A stretch of 64,000 nt of DNA from Marinilongibacter aquaticus (GTDB lineage: Bacteria > Bacteroidota > Bacteroidia > Cytophagales > Spirosomataceae), in assembly GCF_020149935.1 (NCBI RefSeq), contig NZ_CP083757.1:1947501-2011500 (forward strand). The letters run 5' to 3'. How positions within the stretch are numbered: position 1 is the stretch's first letter; each line of letters opens with the position of its first letter. A model generated the notes under the pieces. The model saw only the letters and a list, made by a program, of their open reading frames with translations. It searched no databases and was not told the DNA's origin. Both the position numbers and the translations under genes were made by a program. Shown here piece by piece: positions 63,623 through 64,000 of the stretch.

Positions 63623-64000
63623 GGCAAATGCCGTTTTATTTCTTTTTCAAACTCTTCGGCTCTGTTTTCCCAAGTATTGTCCGAAGCCAATTGAACCCTT
63701 CGGATTTTACTTTCTTCGTTGTCTAAATCGATGCACTGGTTTAAAGCTTTTGAAAAGGAGATGGCGTCTTGGCAATATTTCACTTCGTCGCCTGTATAAT
63801 CGGCCAAATCTGGATTGAAATTCGTGGCCACTACAGCAATGCCGGCACCAAGGTATTCAAACAGCTTTAAGGGAAACACCGTGTCGCTGTGTTCCTCTTG
63901 TTTGAAGGGGATTATTCCCACATCGAAGCCCTTTAGAGCCGAAGGCAGCTCGCTGTACTTCATTGGGCCAGGGAAAAAGACATGCGACATTTTGCGTATT
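63619..64000 (-). CDS. Group 1 (GT4-like) glycosyltransferase, C-terminal part, runs off the window
   Basis: The minus frame is open from the window edge to the stop at 63619. It encodes FFPGPMKYSELPSAL, FDVGIIPFKQ and FPLKLFEYLGAGIAVVATNF, the C-terminal donor-binding half of a GT-B enzyme with the conserved Glu in KLFEYLG. An internal ATG near 63990 is not the true start because the fold is incomplete without upstream sequence. It is one more member of the surface-glycan cluster. Confidence 0.85.
   Translation of the reverse strand, partial: IRKMSHVFFPGPMKYSELPSALKGFDVGIIPFKQEEHSDTVFPLKLFEYLGAGIAVVATNFNPDLADYTGDEVKYCQDAISFSKALNQCIDLDNEESKIRRVQLASDNTWENRAEEFEKEIKRHLP

Overview
The window looks like a chromosomal segment of a Bacteroidota member, probably of the Cytophagales. 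The 16S 5' end reads like that phylum. Several promoter candidates fit the Bacteroidota pattern (TTTG near -33, TAnnTTTG near -7). Two proteins end in type IX secretion (T9SS) sorting domains, one is a giant SprB-repeat surface protein, and there is a SusC/SusD pair. The genus cannot be fixed from 500 nt of 16S read by eye.

Layout. 1-497 is the 5' end of a 16S rRNA gene (minus strand), preceded by two tandem promoter candidates. 934-6156 holds a cell-wall amidase, a partial tryptophan operon (trpC, trpF, trpB, a Dabb lipoprotein, trpA) and a DUF1573 protein, all minus. 6369-8777 is a fused E1 alpha/beta 2-oxoacid dehydrogenase, and 8855-10555 an OmpA protein with calcium-binding repeats. 10963-14007 holds an M28 peptidase and yifB (plus).

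14065-38825 is one long minus-strand block of tightly spaced or 4-nt-overlapping genes. In order of transcription it reads: a probable lipoprotein with an IPT/TIG-like domain; a 2380-residue protein with 22 SprB-like repeats and a T9SS sorting domain; an outer-membrane beta-barrel candidate; an 1833-residue coiled-coil/Ig-like protein; a fibronectin-III protein; and a 1114-residue modular protein ending in a lysozyme-like domain. The last is followed directly by a secreted protein with an LprI-type (lysozyme inhibitor) domain. Beyond these lie two decayed GH19 (chitinase/lysozyme) tips, each followed within 2-4 nt by an intact secreted SH3-domain gene. The older-looking cassette is separated from the younger by a second copy of the yifB 3' end. 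I read this as a polymorphic peptidoglycan-degrading effector locus that has exchanged its toxic tip at least twice and kept the displaced toxin-immunity cassettes in order. This is the best candidate for an undescribed system here.

39124-39803 is a frameshifted Abi-like gene. 39940-45645 (minus) holds an M28 peptidase with an altered zinc ligand, a DsbD-type thiol:disulfide transporter, a cyclophilin and a PD40/OmpA protein. 45960-50206 (plus) holds fabD, tRNA-Gln, a SulP transporter and a dGTPase. 50648-55305 is a SusC/SusD pair. 55391-59560 (minus) holds a degenerate receiver/Hpt protein and a CBM6-glycoside hydrolase with a T9SS tail. 59682-64000 opens a glycosyltransferase cluster, the last gene of which runs off the end.

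All functions come from motif reading by eye. No searches were run, and domain borders are approximate.
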